A stretch of 64,000 nt of DNA, from contig NZ_WEGH01000002.1 in assembly GCF_009604375.1 (NCBI RefSeq), forward strand, positions 186,001 through 250,000, read 5' to 3'. Numbering within the stretch: the stretch's first letter is position 1; each line of letters opens with the position of its first letter. Source of the stretch: Actinomadura macrotermitis (lineage in GTDB: Bacteria > Actinomycetota > Actinomycetes > Streptosporangiales > Streptosporangiaceae). Under the pieces are notes generated by a model, which had not been told where the DNA came from, made no database searches, and saw only the letters and a list, made by a program, of their open reading frames with translations. Below, piece after piece: positions 48,874 through 56,470 of this stretch. The position numbers and the translations under genes were made by a program.

Positions 48874-49464
48874 GTGATTATGCATTCAATTATTTCCTCT
48901 TGGCGTCGCATAGAATCATGGCTTGAAGCAAACGCTCCCGAAGACTATTTCGCATTGATGCCACCAGCCAGGGATAGTGATCTGGAGGTGCTTGAAAATC
49001 AAGTTGGCTTTCCTCTGCACTCGCATGTCGCTGACCTACTTAGAGCCTGCAATGGAGTAGCTTCAAATACCGTTGGCGGCAACTTCTTCTTGAACGCTCG
49101 CCTCAATGACTCTTTGCGAATCGCTGATGAGTTCGCTTCCCATATCGCCATTGTTGATCAAATGTCCAGAGAGCATGACTCTTTTTATTTTGAATCAATG
49201 CGTCCGATATCAGGAATAGAATATTGGCTTCCAATAGCTCGCATGAATAGTGGAGCTGTCGTCTACATAAACCACCAACCTGGCGCCTCTTTTGGTGAGG
49301 TGGGTGAATTTTCGCCTCACATGGGGTTCGATGTCATCAAGTTGGCAGCAAGTCTGGCAGATTTGCTAGACGGTATGGCCAATTCTCTTGAGAATGGAGT
49401 ACCCTTGCTTGGGCGAATGCCGTCTTTGCATGCTGGCAAAAGAGCTCTTCTCACGTGGAGTTGA
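48874..49464 (+). CDS. SMI1/KNR4 (SUKH) family protein, probable immunity protein
   Basis: This 196-residue protein starts at GTG 48874 (AAGG six bases upstream); ATG 48880 is an alternative. It contains the SUKH pattern: IESWLEANAPEDYFALMPPARDSDLEVLENQVGFPLHSHVADLLRACNGVASNT, then IEYWLPIARMNSGAVVYIN and the closing helices LAASLADLLDGMANSLENG. SUKH proteins are the commonest immunity fold against nuclease toxins in polymorphic toxin systems. It begins 140 bp after the nuclease-bearing protein and has the lowest GC in the window. Cytoplasmic location (no signal) fits a nuclease inhibitor. Pairing is inferred from position. Confidence 0.8.
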   Translation: MIMHSIISSWRRIESWLEANAPEDYFALMPPARDSDLEVLENQVGFPLHSHVADLLRACNGVASNTVGGNFFLNARLNDSLRIADEFASHIAIVDQMSREHDSFYFESMRPISGIEYWLPIARMNSGAVVYINHQPGASFGEVGEFSPHMGFDVIKLAASLADLLDGMANSLENGVPLLGRMPSLHAGKRALLTWS

Positions 49465-49524
49465 CGGACAAAGCTTGTTGCTAAAGGTTGTCTCGTATCT
49501 GTGTGATTAGGACAGGGGCCTGGC

Positions 49525-49862
49525 GTGGTGCAGGTGTTGTCAGCGGATGAAGCGCGGTGGATCGGTCCGTTCACCGGATTTTCGGTGCGCCGGTTCTGCA
49601 AACTGGTGCGGACGGTGACAGCGCGGAGCGATCTGCAGATCGCCGATGGCCAGCCGAGGTGCCTGTAGGCGTTGCCGCTGGCCGAACGGGCGCTGCTGGC
49701 AGTGGTGTACTGGCGCACCGACCTGACTTGCGGCAGGTTGGGCCGGTGTTCGGGATCTCACACTCGGCCTCGTGCCAGGTTGTGAACACCCTGGACCCGC
49801 TGCTTGTGCTGACCCAAGTTCGCCGCCGCGACCGCGATCGGATGATCATTGCGGACAGTACC
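49525..49862 (+). pseudogene. IS5-like transposase, N-terminal fragment
   Basis: Reading from GTG 49525, LSADEARWIGPFTGFSVRRF, then LPLAERALLAVVYWRTDL and VFGISHSASCQVVNTLDPLLVL match the N-terminal half of DDE transposases of the IS5-like group. The copy has an in-frame TAG near 49669 and a frame change near 49735, and is cut off near 49862. It directly follows the immunity gene. Confidence 0.7.
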
Positions 49863-49920
49863 TTTTTACCCTCTGTGAGAGCGGGCAGTGGCGGCGCATA
49901 GCAAGAGCAACTGAGCTTTT

Positions 49921-50183
49921 TTAGCAGGCGGTGGTCTCGCGGTTCTGTAGAACAAGGACGGCCTTGGTGAGTTGGCCGGCCTTCTAGGGGCAGCAGCGCA
50001 AGCTTGTGCAGGATGCGCCAGGACTTCAACTGCGCGTTGGCGCGCTCGCCCAGGCCGCGCAGCCGGACGTGGGAGCGGTTGGCGTCCTTTTGAGGATTGG
50101 GGCTTGCCCCGGCTCTTGTAGGGCGTGACCGTCTCCGGCTGGCCTTGATAGCCTTTGTCGGCCAGGGCCGGCAGCCCGGAAGG
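49921..50183 (-). pseudogene. IS5-like transposase, C-terminal fragment in opposite orientation
   Basis: On the minus strand LPALADKGYQGQPETVTPYKSRGKPQ and SWRILHKLA to VLVLQNRETTA match the end of the same transposase family as the fragment at 49525, but pointing the other way. Several frame changes and an in-frame TAG are present. The stop is TAA 49921. Confidence 0.65.
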
Positions 50184-50184
50184 C

Positions 50185-50430
50185 TCAGCAGCCGCGGACC
50201 GTGTCGGCCGGCATGTACACGTCGGCGGCGTCGCTCTTGGCGCCCGGCACGCTGAGGTGTTCGCGGTAGCGGGCGGCCTGCAGTGAGTTAACCGCCGACA
50301 CCGTGTAGCCGACCGCCTCCAGCGCTTGGTCATCGTCGGTGTCGCCGAGGTGCTCGGCGATCACCTGGTGCAACCGGGTCAGGGGCGAGCGCGACGAATC
50401 CAGCCCGACGCGGTAGAACAGCACCTGGAC
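50185..50430 (-). pseudogene. IS110-family transposase, N-terminal fragment
   Basis: ALEAVGYTVSAVNSLQAARYREHLSV, followed by GAKSDAADVYMPAD, is the DEDD-domain segment of IS110/IS1111 transposases (normally INPLQ..RYR..SGAKSDxADA). The fragment is cut off at 50185 where the IS5-like fragment begins, so the two are nested. Confidence 0.65.
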
Positions 50431-50590
50431 CCTTTGGTGGGGTCTGATTGTTCTTGGCTGTTCAACCCATTTACCTGGGGTTTCGCCGTGCTCAGAGTGA
50501 AACCAGTATCCTGGAATCAACCTGTGATTGCAGCCTGCTCCAATCAGGTTGCAAAAAGCTCAATCCGTACCAGGGTACATGATCGGCAGG

Positions 50591-52201
50591 TCAAACGAGT
50601 TTTGTGACTGTGGCCTGGCTGTCTCCGACGTGCTCGGTGCTGAGGACGCGGGTGCCCAAAAGAAGGGCGGCGGCGTCTTCGGCGGATTGTTGGGCCAGTT
50701 GGGGGAGCAGGCTGGTGTAGATGTCGGCGGCGATGGTGATCGAGGACAGCCGCAGGGTCTCTTGGACGACCTTCATGTCGTGTCCGGCCGCCAGCAGGAT
50801 GGAGGCCGCGCCGTGGCGCAGGTCGTGCAGGCGGATCGAGGGCAGGCCGGCTTCCATGGACAGTTGCTCGAAGTCGTCGGTGATGTCGTTGGGCATGACC
50901 GGCTGGCCGGTCGGGGTGGTGAACACGAACCCCGTCTCGGTCCAGGCGTTCCCGGCGGCCAGGCGTTCGGCGTTCTGCCGGGCTTTGTGCGCGCGCAGTT
51001 CCTTGACGGTGGCGGTGTCCAGGCTGACGGTGGCCTCGCCGGCTTCGGACTTGGGTTTGCCCTGAGCGGTCTGTGTTCCGTTCTGGGTGATCTGCCAGCA
51101 GACATCGACGGTCTTGCCGGCCAGGTCCAGATCCTTCCAGCGCAGCCCGCACGCCTCCCCTCTGCGGAGGCCGCGGAACGCGATGAGGTGGTAGAGGGCG
51201 TAGAGGCGGTGGCCGCGGGCGCGCTGTAGGAAGATGCGGGTCAGAGCCGGGGTCCAGACCATGACCTTGGAGGGGCGGGGCGCGCCGATGTAGGCGTCCA
51301 GGCGGTTGACGTGCGGGCCGATGCGTTTGGCGGGTTCGAGCCGAATCTGGTGGCGTCGGGCGGCGTTCATGCGTTCGGTGTGGGCGATGAAATCGCGCTG
51401 CCATTGGGCGATGCGGTCTTCGGTCCACACCAGCGCCTTGGGTGCCTTGCCCGACGGCAGGTCAACCAGGGCGGCGACGTTGACCTCGATGAGGCGTTCC
51501 TTGATGGCCCTGTTGAGTGCGGCGCGAAGAGTGGCGCGGATGCGCTGCTTGGTGGCCGCGCTGATCAGGCGGCGGCCTTTGACCTTGGCCCGCAACTGCA
51601 GGTCGTCGGATTGGCGGGCCTGGATGATGGTCTGGTTGAGTTCGTCGATCTCCTCGAAGACCCGCTCGACGTGGTGTAGCCGCAGCCGGGCGAGCGGGAC
51701 GTCGCCGATGATGGGCTTGTAGTACAGGCGGATGTGGTCGGCGTAGCTGTGCTTGGTGCTGTCGCGCAGGCTGCCGCGGCCCTTGAGCCAGCGGTCCAGG
51801 TACTCGCTCACGGTGTAGTCGTGGGTGAGGTCTTGGCCGGTGCCGACCTTGCGCCGTACTTCTCCGGGATCGGGGAGCGCCTTGGTCTTGCGGACGGTCG
51901 CGATGATCAGGTCGGCGATCTGGACTCTGGTGGCCTGGTCGGTGCCGGCGATGGCCAGGAGTTCCTTGGCTTTGCCCATCTCATCTTCGGCAGCGGTCTG
52001 GGTGGGAAAGCCCCTGCGGCGCAGCGGGTTGCGGCGTGTCCCGTCGCCGTTGGGCGGCAGCTCCAGCTGATAGCCCCAGGTGCCGTGGGTGGCGCTCCAG
52101 CGGCCGTCGGCGCGGTAGAGGTCGGGGCAGCGTTTGTACAGCAGCTTGCCCTCTTCATCGCGGCAGCCGCAGGCCTTGAAGGTGCTTCCGGTGGCGGCCA
52201 T
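50591..52201 (-). CDS. Tyrosine site-specific integrase
   Basis: This 536-residue recombinase starts at ATG 52201 with AAGGAG eight bases upstream. It has an N-terminal AP2-like arm-binding part (GYQLELPPNGDGTRR), a SAM-like core-binding domain (TVSEYLDRWLKGRGSLRDSTKHSYADHIRL) and the catalytic domain: Arg in LIAFRGLRRGEACGLRWKDLD, H-x-x-R in LHDLRHGAAS and the nucleophile Tyr in ADIYTSLLPQ. This is the SV1/pSAM2-type integrase of actinobacterial integrative elements. It should recombine attP with a tRNA gene. Upstream lie excisionase-like and recombinase-like genes in one operon. Confidence 0.95.
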   Translation of the reverse strand: MAATGSTFKACGCRDEEGKLLYKRCPDLYRADGRWSATHGTWGYQLELPPNGDGTRRNPLRRRGFPTQTAAEDEMGKAKELLAIAGTDQATRVQIADLIIATVRKTKALPDPGEVRRKVGTGQDLTHDYTVSEYLDRWLKGRGSLRDSTKHSYADHIRLYYKPIIGDVPLARLRLHHVERVFEEIDELNQTIIQARQSDDLQLRAKVKGRRLISAATKQRIRATLRAALNRAIKERLIEVNVAALVDLPSGKAPKALVWTEDRIAQWQRDFIAHTERMNAARRHQIRLEPAKRIGPHVNRLDAYIGAPRPSKVMVWTPALTRIFLQRARGHRLYALYHLIAFRGLRRGEACGLRWKDLDLAGKTVDVCWQITQNGTQTAQGKPKSEAGEATVSLDTATVKELRAHKARQNAERLAAGNAWTETGFVFTTPTGQPVMPNDITDDFEQLSMEAGLPSIRLHDLRHGAASILLAAGHDMKVVQETLRLSSITIAADIYTSLLPQLAQQSAEDAAALLLGTRVLSTEHVGDSQATVTKLV

Positions 52202-52204
52202 CTA

Positions 52205-52479
52205 TTACTCCTTGTGTGTGTACGTCGGTGCGTGCGAGGTCGAGGTGTGCTGGTGCAGCACTTCGGGGCGGCAGGGGTATCGAGGCCGAGGTAGGTGCGC
52301 AGGTCGGCGGTGCGCACGCGGTAGTGGTGGCCGATGCGCAGTATTCGGCAGGGGAACTGGCCGGTGCGGGCGAGCTGGTAGGCGCGGGTGCGTCCGATGC
52401 CGAGTGCGCGTGCGGCGGTGACCAGGTCGGTGAGGGCGGGCAGCTGTCGGATGTCGGTCTCGCTCAGTCCGCGCGTCAC
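52205..52479 (-). pseudogene. Excisionase-like helix-turn-helix protein, frameshifted
   Basis: Starts at GTG 52479, overlapping the stop of the upstream gene (GTGA). The first 70 residues are a typical AlpA/Xis-like helix-turn-helix (LTDLVTAARALGIGRTRAYQLARTGQFPCRILRIGHHYRVRTADLRTYLGLD). Then the frame misses its stop and runs on out of frame into the integrase gene. Adding one C to the CCCC run near 52265 restores PEVLHQHTSTSHAPTYTHKE and a TAA (52205) that abuts the integrase ribosome site. This is either a real one-base deletion or a sequencing error. A working copy would steer excision. Confidence 0.6.
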
Positions 52480-52958
52480 GCGCCGCCTCCGTCCGGGCAG
52501 GCCCCGCCGAGGATCTTCATGAGCAGGACGTGGGCAGGGGCGGTGGGGTCGAGCGGCCCGGCGAGGTCGCCGATCCACAGCTGCTTGCCGTAGTGGTGCA
52601 GGAGCGCGGCGACGTTCCAGAGGCAGGAGCCGCCGAACGTGCGGGTGGTGATCTTGGTGATGATGACGGCATCGAAGATGGGGATGGTGAGCGCGTCGAG
52701 CAGGGCGCGGGCCTGGGGGCGCTGTCCCCAGGGGTCGCGGTGGAAGCGGGACCGGCCTTCGGGCTCGAGGTCGTAGTACCGGATGACGACCTGCCCGCCG
52801 CGCGGTTCGATCAGCTCGCGGGCGGTCAGGCTGTCCTGCCATTCCTGCATGCGGAAGGTGGTGCCGGTGGCGGACAGGGCCGGGGCGTGTCCGTAGAGGG
52901 CGAACCGGGTGGGCATGGCCGGGGTGTTGCCGGTGGTGTGCGTGGGCTGCAGGGACAT
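52476..52958 (-). CDS. Serine-recombinase catalytic-domain-like protein without catalytic serine
   Basis: This 160-residue protein starts at ATG 52958 with AAGGAG nine bases upstream. It resembles the N-terminal resolvase domain of large serine recombinases: RFALYGH at the first strand (normally YxRxS), then GGQVVIRYYDLEPEGRSRFHRD, IFDAVIITKITTRTFG (normally DVVVVWKLDRLxR) and LWIGDLAGPLDPTAPAHVLLMKILGG. The nucleophile Ser and the conserved Arg residues are replaced (YGHAPA; ITTRTF), so strand cleavage is not expected. There is no zinc-ribbon or DNA-binding C-terminal part. It is translationally coupled to the excisionase-like gene. A regulatory or decoy role is possible. Confidence 0.6.
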   Translation of the reverse strand: MSLQPTHTTGNTPAMPTRFALYGHAPALSATGTTFRMQEWQDSLTARELIEPRGGQVVIRYYDLEPEGRSRFHRDPWGQRPQARALLDALTIPIFDAVIITKITTRTFGGSCLWNVAALLHHYGKQLWIGDLAGPLDPTAPAHVLLMKILGGACPDGGGA

Positions 52959-53282
52959 GGTGGCGGCTCCTTGTGGTGCGGTTGCGCAGGACGGGCAGCG
53001 GCGCGGGCCGCGCCGGTGAGTCGTGGAGACTCCTCCGGCGCGACCACGCGCGACGTGTTCCTGCGGGTGCCGGTCACCGGCCGCCCGGTGGCGGGCCGGT
53101 AACCGCCCGCCGTGCCGGGTCCCGGTCCGGGCCGGTGGTGTCGGACCCGGCGGGGCGGTGGCGACGGGACCGGTATCGGCGCTCACCTCGTTCGGCCAGG
53201 TCAAGCCTGCAGGGCTGGAGCGGCTCGACGACGTGGACGGTGATGGGCGAGGTGATGTGCTGCGGTCGGCCAGGCGGTGAGG
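52959..53282. other. Non-coding 324-bp interval upstream of the recombination operon
   Basis: No credible gene was seen. It probably holds the promoter of the three-gene recombination operon. CCGGTCACCGGCCGCCCGGT (53079-53098) contains a short dyad, but no firm operator can be named. Confidence 0.35.
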
Positions 53283-53477
53283 TCAGGTGCCAGCGGTCGC
53301 CGCACCGGTAGGCGCGCAGCTTGGGGCCGGGCGCGGCGATCCTCGCGGCTGGTCAGGTAGCGGGCGCGTCCGCACCGGCCTCAGGTTGCCGAGCTGGAGC
53401 CAGGCCAGCAGTTCGGTGACGCGGTCGCGGCGGCCTGCGCGGTCGGGTGCATGGGCGGTGAGGGCGGGCCGCGTCAT
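53283..53477 (-). CDS. Small hypothetical protein (64 aa) coupled to the methyltransferase
   Basis: ATG 53477 overlaps the TGA of the broken methyltransferase gene (ATGA), the main reason to accept the gene. The product MTRPALTAHAPDRAGRRDRVTELLAWLQLGNL has one amphipathic helix and a Pro-rich tail. It has no recognised domain. It may be a remnant of a longer protein of the element. Codon position bias is weak, so the call is tentative. Confidence 0.3.
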   Translation of the reverse strand: MTRPALTAHAPDRAGRRDRVTELLAWLQLGNLRPVRTRPLPDQPRGSPRPAPSCAPTGAATAGT

Positions 53478-54366
53478 CGCCGGCCGCCGTTCAGGTCGGT
53501 GGCGCGCTGGAAGACCAGGAGGCCTTCGTGGGCGGTGGCGCAGGCGGGCAGGCCATGTTCGCGGGCCCGGCGGGTCTCCAACATCTGGAAGAACGAGGCC
53601 CGGTTGACCAGCTGCCCATCACGCACTCCGGCCAGCAGCCGCGGCCAGCCGGTCCGTGAGCACCAGCCCCGCCTGCTGGGCGGTGTCGGTGACCAGGCCG
53701 GGCAGGTCGATCAGCTCGCCCTTGACCCGGATCGGGCGGACGGTGACCGCGACCACCCCGAAGGGCCGCAGCAGGATCGCCGACCTGGCCAGGATCTGTC
53801 CGAACCCTTCCAGCAGCCCGTCCAGGTTCTGGTGGGCGAGGTCGCCGCGGTCGGTGGAGTAGCGGTGGTCCCACTTGTCGACCTTCCCGCCGCCGCTCTT
53901 GGCGCCGACCCGCACATGCCCGTGAGTGGAAGTCCCGTACGGGGGCGAGGTGAGAACCAGGGCGGCCTCGCCACATCGTTCAGGGAATACTCCGGTGGAT
54001 GCCGCGGGCATCGCCCCAGACCACCAGCCTGGTCCCGGTGGCGCCCTGGCAGCGGGCGCGGGAAAGGTTGCCCGAGGCCAGCAACGCGAAATCGTGCTCG
54101 TGCTCCATCCCGATCGCGTCGCGGCCCTGGTGGACGGCTTCGACCAGGGTGGTGCCGATCCCGCACACGGGGTCGACGACCAGTTCCCCAGGGCGGGTGA
54201 ACGCCTTGATGACCTGGGCGGCGATGGCGGGCAGCATCTTGGCGGGGTGGCGCATCGACTCGGCGTTGTAGCGGTCCTTGCGTTGGGTGCGTGAGGGCTG
54301 CTGGCCGGTGGCCAGCACCGACGGCAACCACTGGTCGTCGCCGTTGTGTCCGGGGTGCTGGTTCAT
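53474..54366 (-). pseudogene. Site-specific DNA methyltransferase broken by two frameshifts
   Basis: Three consecutive pieces in three frames make one gene. Piece A (from ATG 54366): MNQHPGHNGDDQWLPSV, AGQQP and the SAM motif LVVDPVCGIGTTLVEAV. Piece B: ALVLTSPPYGTSTHGHV, the catalytic SPPY of N4-cytosine/N6-adenine enzymes. Piece C: LLAGVRDGQLVNRASFFQMLETRRAREHG to the TGA at 53474. Frame changes fall near 54000 and 53640. ATG 54366 overlaps the stop of an upstream remnant (ATGA). An intact form would methylate DNA of the element. It is dead, or misread through base-calling errors in GC runs. Confidence 0.65.
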
Positions 54367-54488
54367 CGGGCGTCTCCATCCCGGGCGGTGGCGGGCTTGG
54401 TGAACAGGCACACGTCGGCGTGCACCATCGCGATGGGCGGCAGGGCGCGCGAGCCCACGTCGCGCAGTTCAACGCGGCGAACTCGCGG
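54363..54488 (-). pseudogene. 3' remnant of a gene truncated at the element junction
   Basis: The frame VELRDVGSRALPPIAMVHADVC to ARDGDAR ends at TGA 54363, overlapping the methyltransferase ATG. Its 5' part is missing: within about 20 bp the sequence changes to the 3' end of the NarL regulator gene. This marks a breakpoint between the integrase block and the two-component/ABC block. Confidence 0.45.
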
Positions 54489-54505
54489 TCGGCGATCGTT
54501 CTGCC

Positions 54506-55177
54506 CTACCGTCTGCGCGGTGCGAGTCCCGCCTCGAAGGCGATGATCGCCAGGTGGACGCGGTCCCGGGCCTCGAGCTTGGCGAACAGGCGCGCGACAT
54601 GGGTCTTCGCCGTCGCCGCGCTGATCACCAGCCGCTCGGCTATCTCGGTGTTCGACAGTCCCTGTCCGACCAGTGCCAGCACCTCGCGCTCCCGGCCGGT
54701 GATCTCCGCGAGGAGAGGCGGGTCCGCGGCGGGTCCGGGGGCCGGGGGGCCGGACGTTCCGGCGAAGTCCGCGATCAGCCGCCGGGTCACGCTCGGCGCG
54801 ATCAGCGCGTCGCCGGCCGCCACCACGCGGATCGCGTCCAGGAGCGCGTCCAGGGCCATGCTCTTGAGCAGGAATCCGCTGGCCCCGGCGCGCAGTGCGC
54901 CGTAGACGTACTCGTCGTCATCGAAGGTCGTCAGCACCAGCACCTTGGGCGGGTCCGGCTCGGCGGTCGCCTGCCGGGTCGCCTCGATCCCGTCCATGCC
55001 CGGCATCCGGACGTCCATCACCACGACGTCCGGGCGCAGCTCGCGCACCAGGCGCACCGCCTCGCGGCCGTCGTGGGCCTCGCCGGCCACCTCCAGGTCG
55101 TCGGTGTCGCCGATCAGGATCGCGAGCCCGACCAGCAGCAGCGGCTGGTCGTCGACCAGCAGCACCCGCACGCTCAT
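54506..55177 (-). CDS. NarL/LuxR-type response regulator
   Basis: This 223-residue regulator has a receiver domain (LLVDDQPLLLVGL; phospho-Asp in DVVVMDVRMPGMDG; Thr in LVLTTFDDDEYVYGAL; Lys in GFLLKSM) and a LuxR helix-turn-helix (LAEITGREREVLALVGQGLSNTEIAERLVISAATAKTHVARLFAKL). It starts at ATG 55177, overlapping the kinase stop (ATGA). With the HisKA_3 kinase it forms a NarL-type two-component system of the DesK class, commonly controlling a divergent ABC transporter. The FtsX-type transporter at 56471 stands in that position. The DNA site is not known. Confidence 0.95.
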   Translation of the reverse strand: MSVRVLLVDDQPLLLVGLAILIGDTDDLEVAGEAHDGREAVRLVRELRPDVVVMDVRMPGMDGIEATRQATAEPDPPKVLVLTTFDDDEYVYGALRAGASGFLLKSMALDALLDAIRVVAAGDALIAPSVTRRLIADFAGTSGPPAPGPAADPPLLAEITGREREVLALVGQGLSNTEIAERLVISAATAKTHVARLFAKLEARDRVHLAIIAFEAGLAPRRR

Positions 55178-56328
55178 GCCGGGAGCCTCGCCGTCACCCG
55201 GAACCCGCCCTCCGGACGCCGGCCGGCGCTGAACTGGCCGGACAGCAACGTCACCCGCTCGCGCATGCCGAGCAGGCCGAAGCCGCTCCCGCCGGCCGCG
55301 GTGGGCCTCCGGCGGCCCGGCCCGGCGAGGCCGTCGTCCCCGTCGTCCACCACCTCGATCGTCACTCCTTTCGGCTCGTAACCGACCGCGACCCGGCACG
55401 TCCGCGCCCCGGAATGCCGCACCACGTTCGTCACCGACTCCTGGATGATCCGGAACGCCGACAGTTCGATCTCCGGCGGCAGCGGACGCCGCTCGCCCCG
55501 CCAGGTCACGTGGACCCGCACCCCGGCGTCGGCCGTGCGTTCGGCGAGCCGCGGGACGTCGGCCAGGCCGCCGGCCGGCGCCAGCGGAGCGGCCTGCGGC
55601 ATGGCGTCGTCCGGCTCGGCACGGCGCAGCGCCCCGAGCATGCGCTGCAGCTCGAGCAGCGTCTCCCGGCCGGTGGTCTCGATGCCGGTCAGCGCCTGCC
55701 GTGCCTGCTCGGGCCTGGTCTGGACGACCCGTGCCGCCGCTCCCGACAGCACCGTGATGATCCCGATGCTGTGCGCGACGCTGTCGTGCAGTTCGCGGGC
55801 GATCCGCAGCCGCTCGGTCAGGACGGCGCGGGCCGCCCTCTGCTCGTCCAGGGCTTCGAGGTATTCGCGGCGTTTGCGGTACACCCCTCCGAAGACCCAC
55901 GCGACCGCGAACCCCAGCGCGAGCCCCCCGGCGAACTGGACCGCGTCGCTGACGGTCTCCCCGGGGACGTGGGTGACGTTGACGAACGCGGCCGCGACGG
56001 CCGCGACGGAGCCGGCGGCGGCGGCCTTCGGCCGCCGGACGGCGAGGTACCCACCCAAGGCGACGAGCAGGACGAACACGATGGAGGGCCGCGCGCCGAA
56101 GAAGTCGCCGAGGACCGCCTCGCCCAGGACCGCCGCGAAGACCGCCGCCGGCAGACGGCGCACGAGCAGGACCGGAAGGGCGAGCACGAAGAAGAGCCCG
56201 GTCCGGGAGGCCGGCATCGTCCAGGCGAGCATCAGCGCGTAGAAGCAGGCGGTGGCCAGCACCACGGCCTGAGCCGTCAGCCAGGCCACGCACTTCGATG
56301 TCGAGAGTCGCTGGAGGAGCCCTTCCAT
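55174..56328 (-). CDS. HisKA_3-type sensor histidine kinase
   Basis: This 384-residue kinase starts at ATG 56328. About five membrane helices span residues 15-150 (LTAQAVVLATACFYALM; GLFFVLALPVLLV; SIVFVLLVALGGYL; SVAAVAAAFVNVTHV; LALGFAVAWVFGG). The dimerisation motif is RIARELHDSVAHSIGIITVLSGAA (phospho-His in HD), and the ATPase part is FRIIQESVTNVVRHSGA then GGSGFGLLGMRERV. No extracellular loop is long, so the sensor is probably membrane-embedded, as in cell-envelope stress and antimicrobial-peptide sensing systems. Its start lies 142 bp from the divergent ABC ATPase gene. Confidence 0.94.
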   Translation of the reverse strand: MEGLLQRLSTSKCVAWLTAQAVVLATACFYALMLAWTMPASRTGLFFVLALPVLLVRRLPAAVFAAVLGEAVLGDFFGARPSIVFVLLVALGGYLAVRRPKAAAAGSVAAVAAAFVNVTHVPGETVSDAVQFAGGLALGFAVAWVFGGVYRKRREYLEALDEQRAARAVLTERLRIARELHDSVAHSIGIITVLSGAAARVVQTRPEQARQALTGIETTGRETLLELQRMLGALRRAEPDDAMPQAAPLAPAGGLADVPRLAERTADAGVRVHVTWRGERRPLPPEIELSAFRIIQESVTNVVRHSGARTCRVAVGYEPKGVTIEVVDDGDDGLAGPGRRRPTAAGGSGFGLLGMRERVTLLSGQFSAGRRPEGGFRVTARLPA

Positions 56329-56470
56329 GCGGAGATCGTATTCAGCGGCGCCGGCTCCGCGCGTCGTCCCGGGGATGTACGCCGGTACGCCGCTGGGCCG
56401 ATGGCCTGGGGATACGGTGCCATCCACCGGCCGACGCGGCGGGCGGCGTTCCGTTCCTAGGTTCGCGGAC

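Noticed and set aside
50440..50590. attP core next to the integrase 3' end
   Set aside because: No match to the tRNA-Lys 3' end was seen there; the area borders IS scars, so the original site may be lost.
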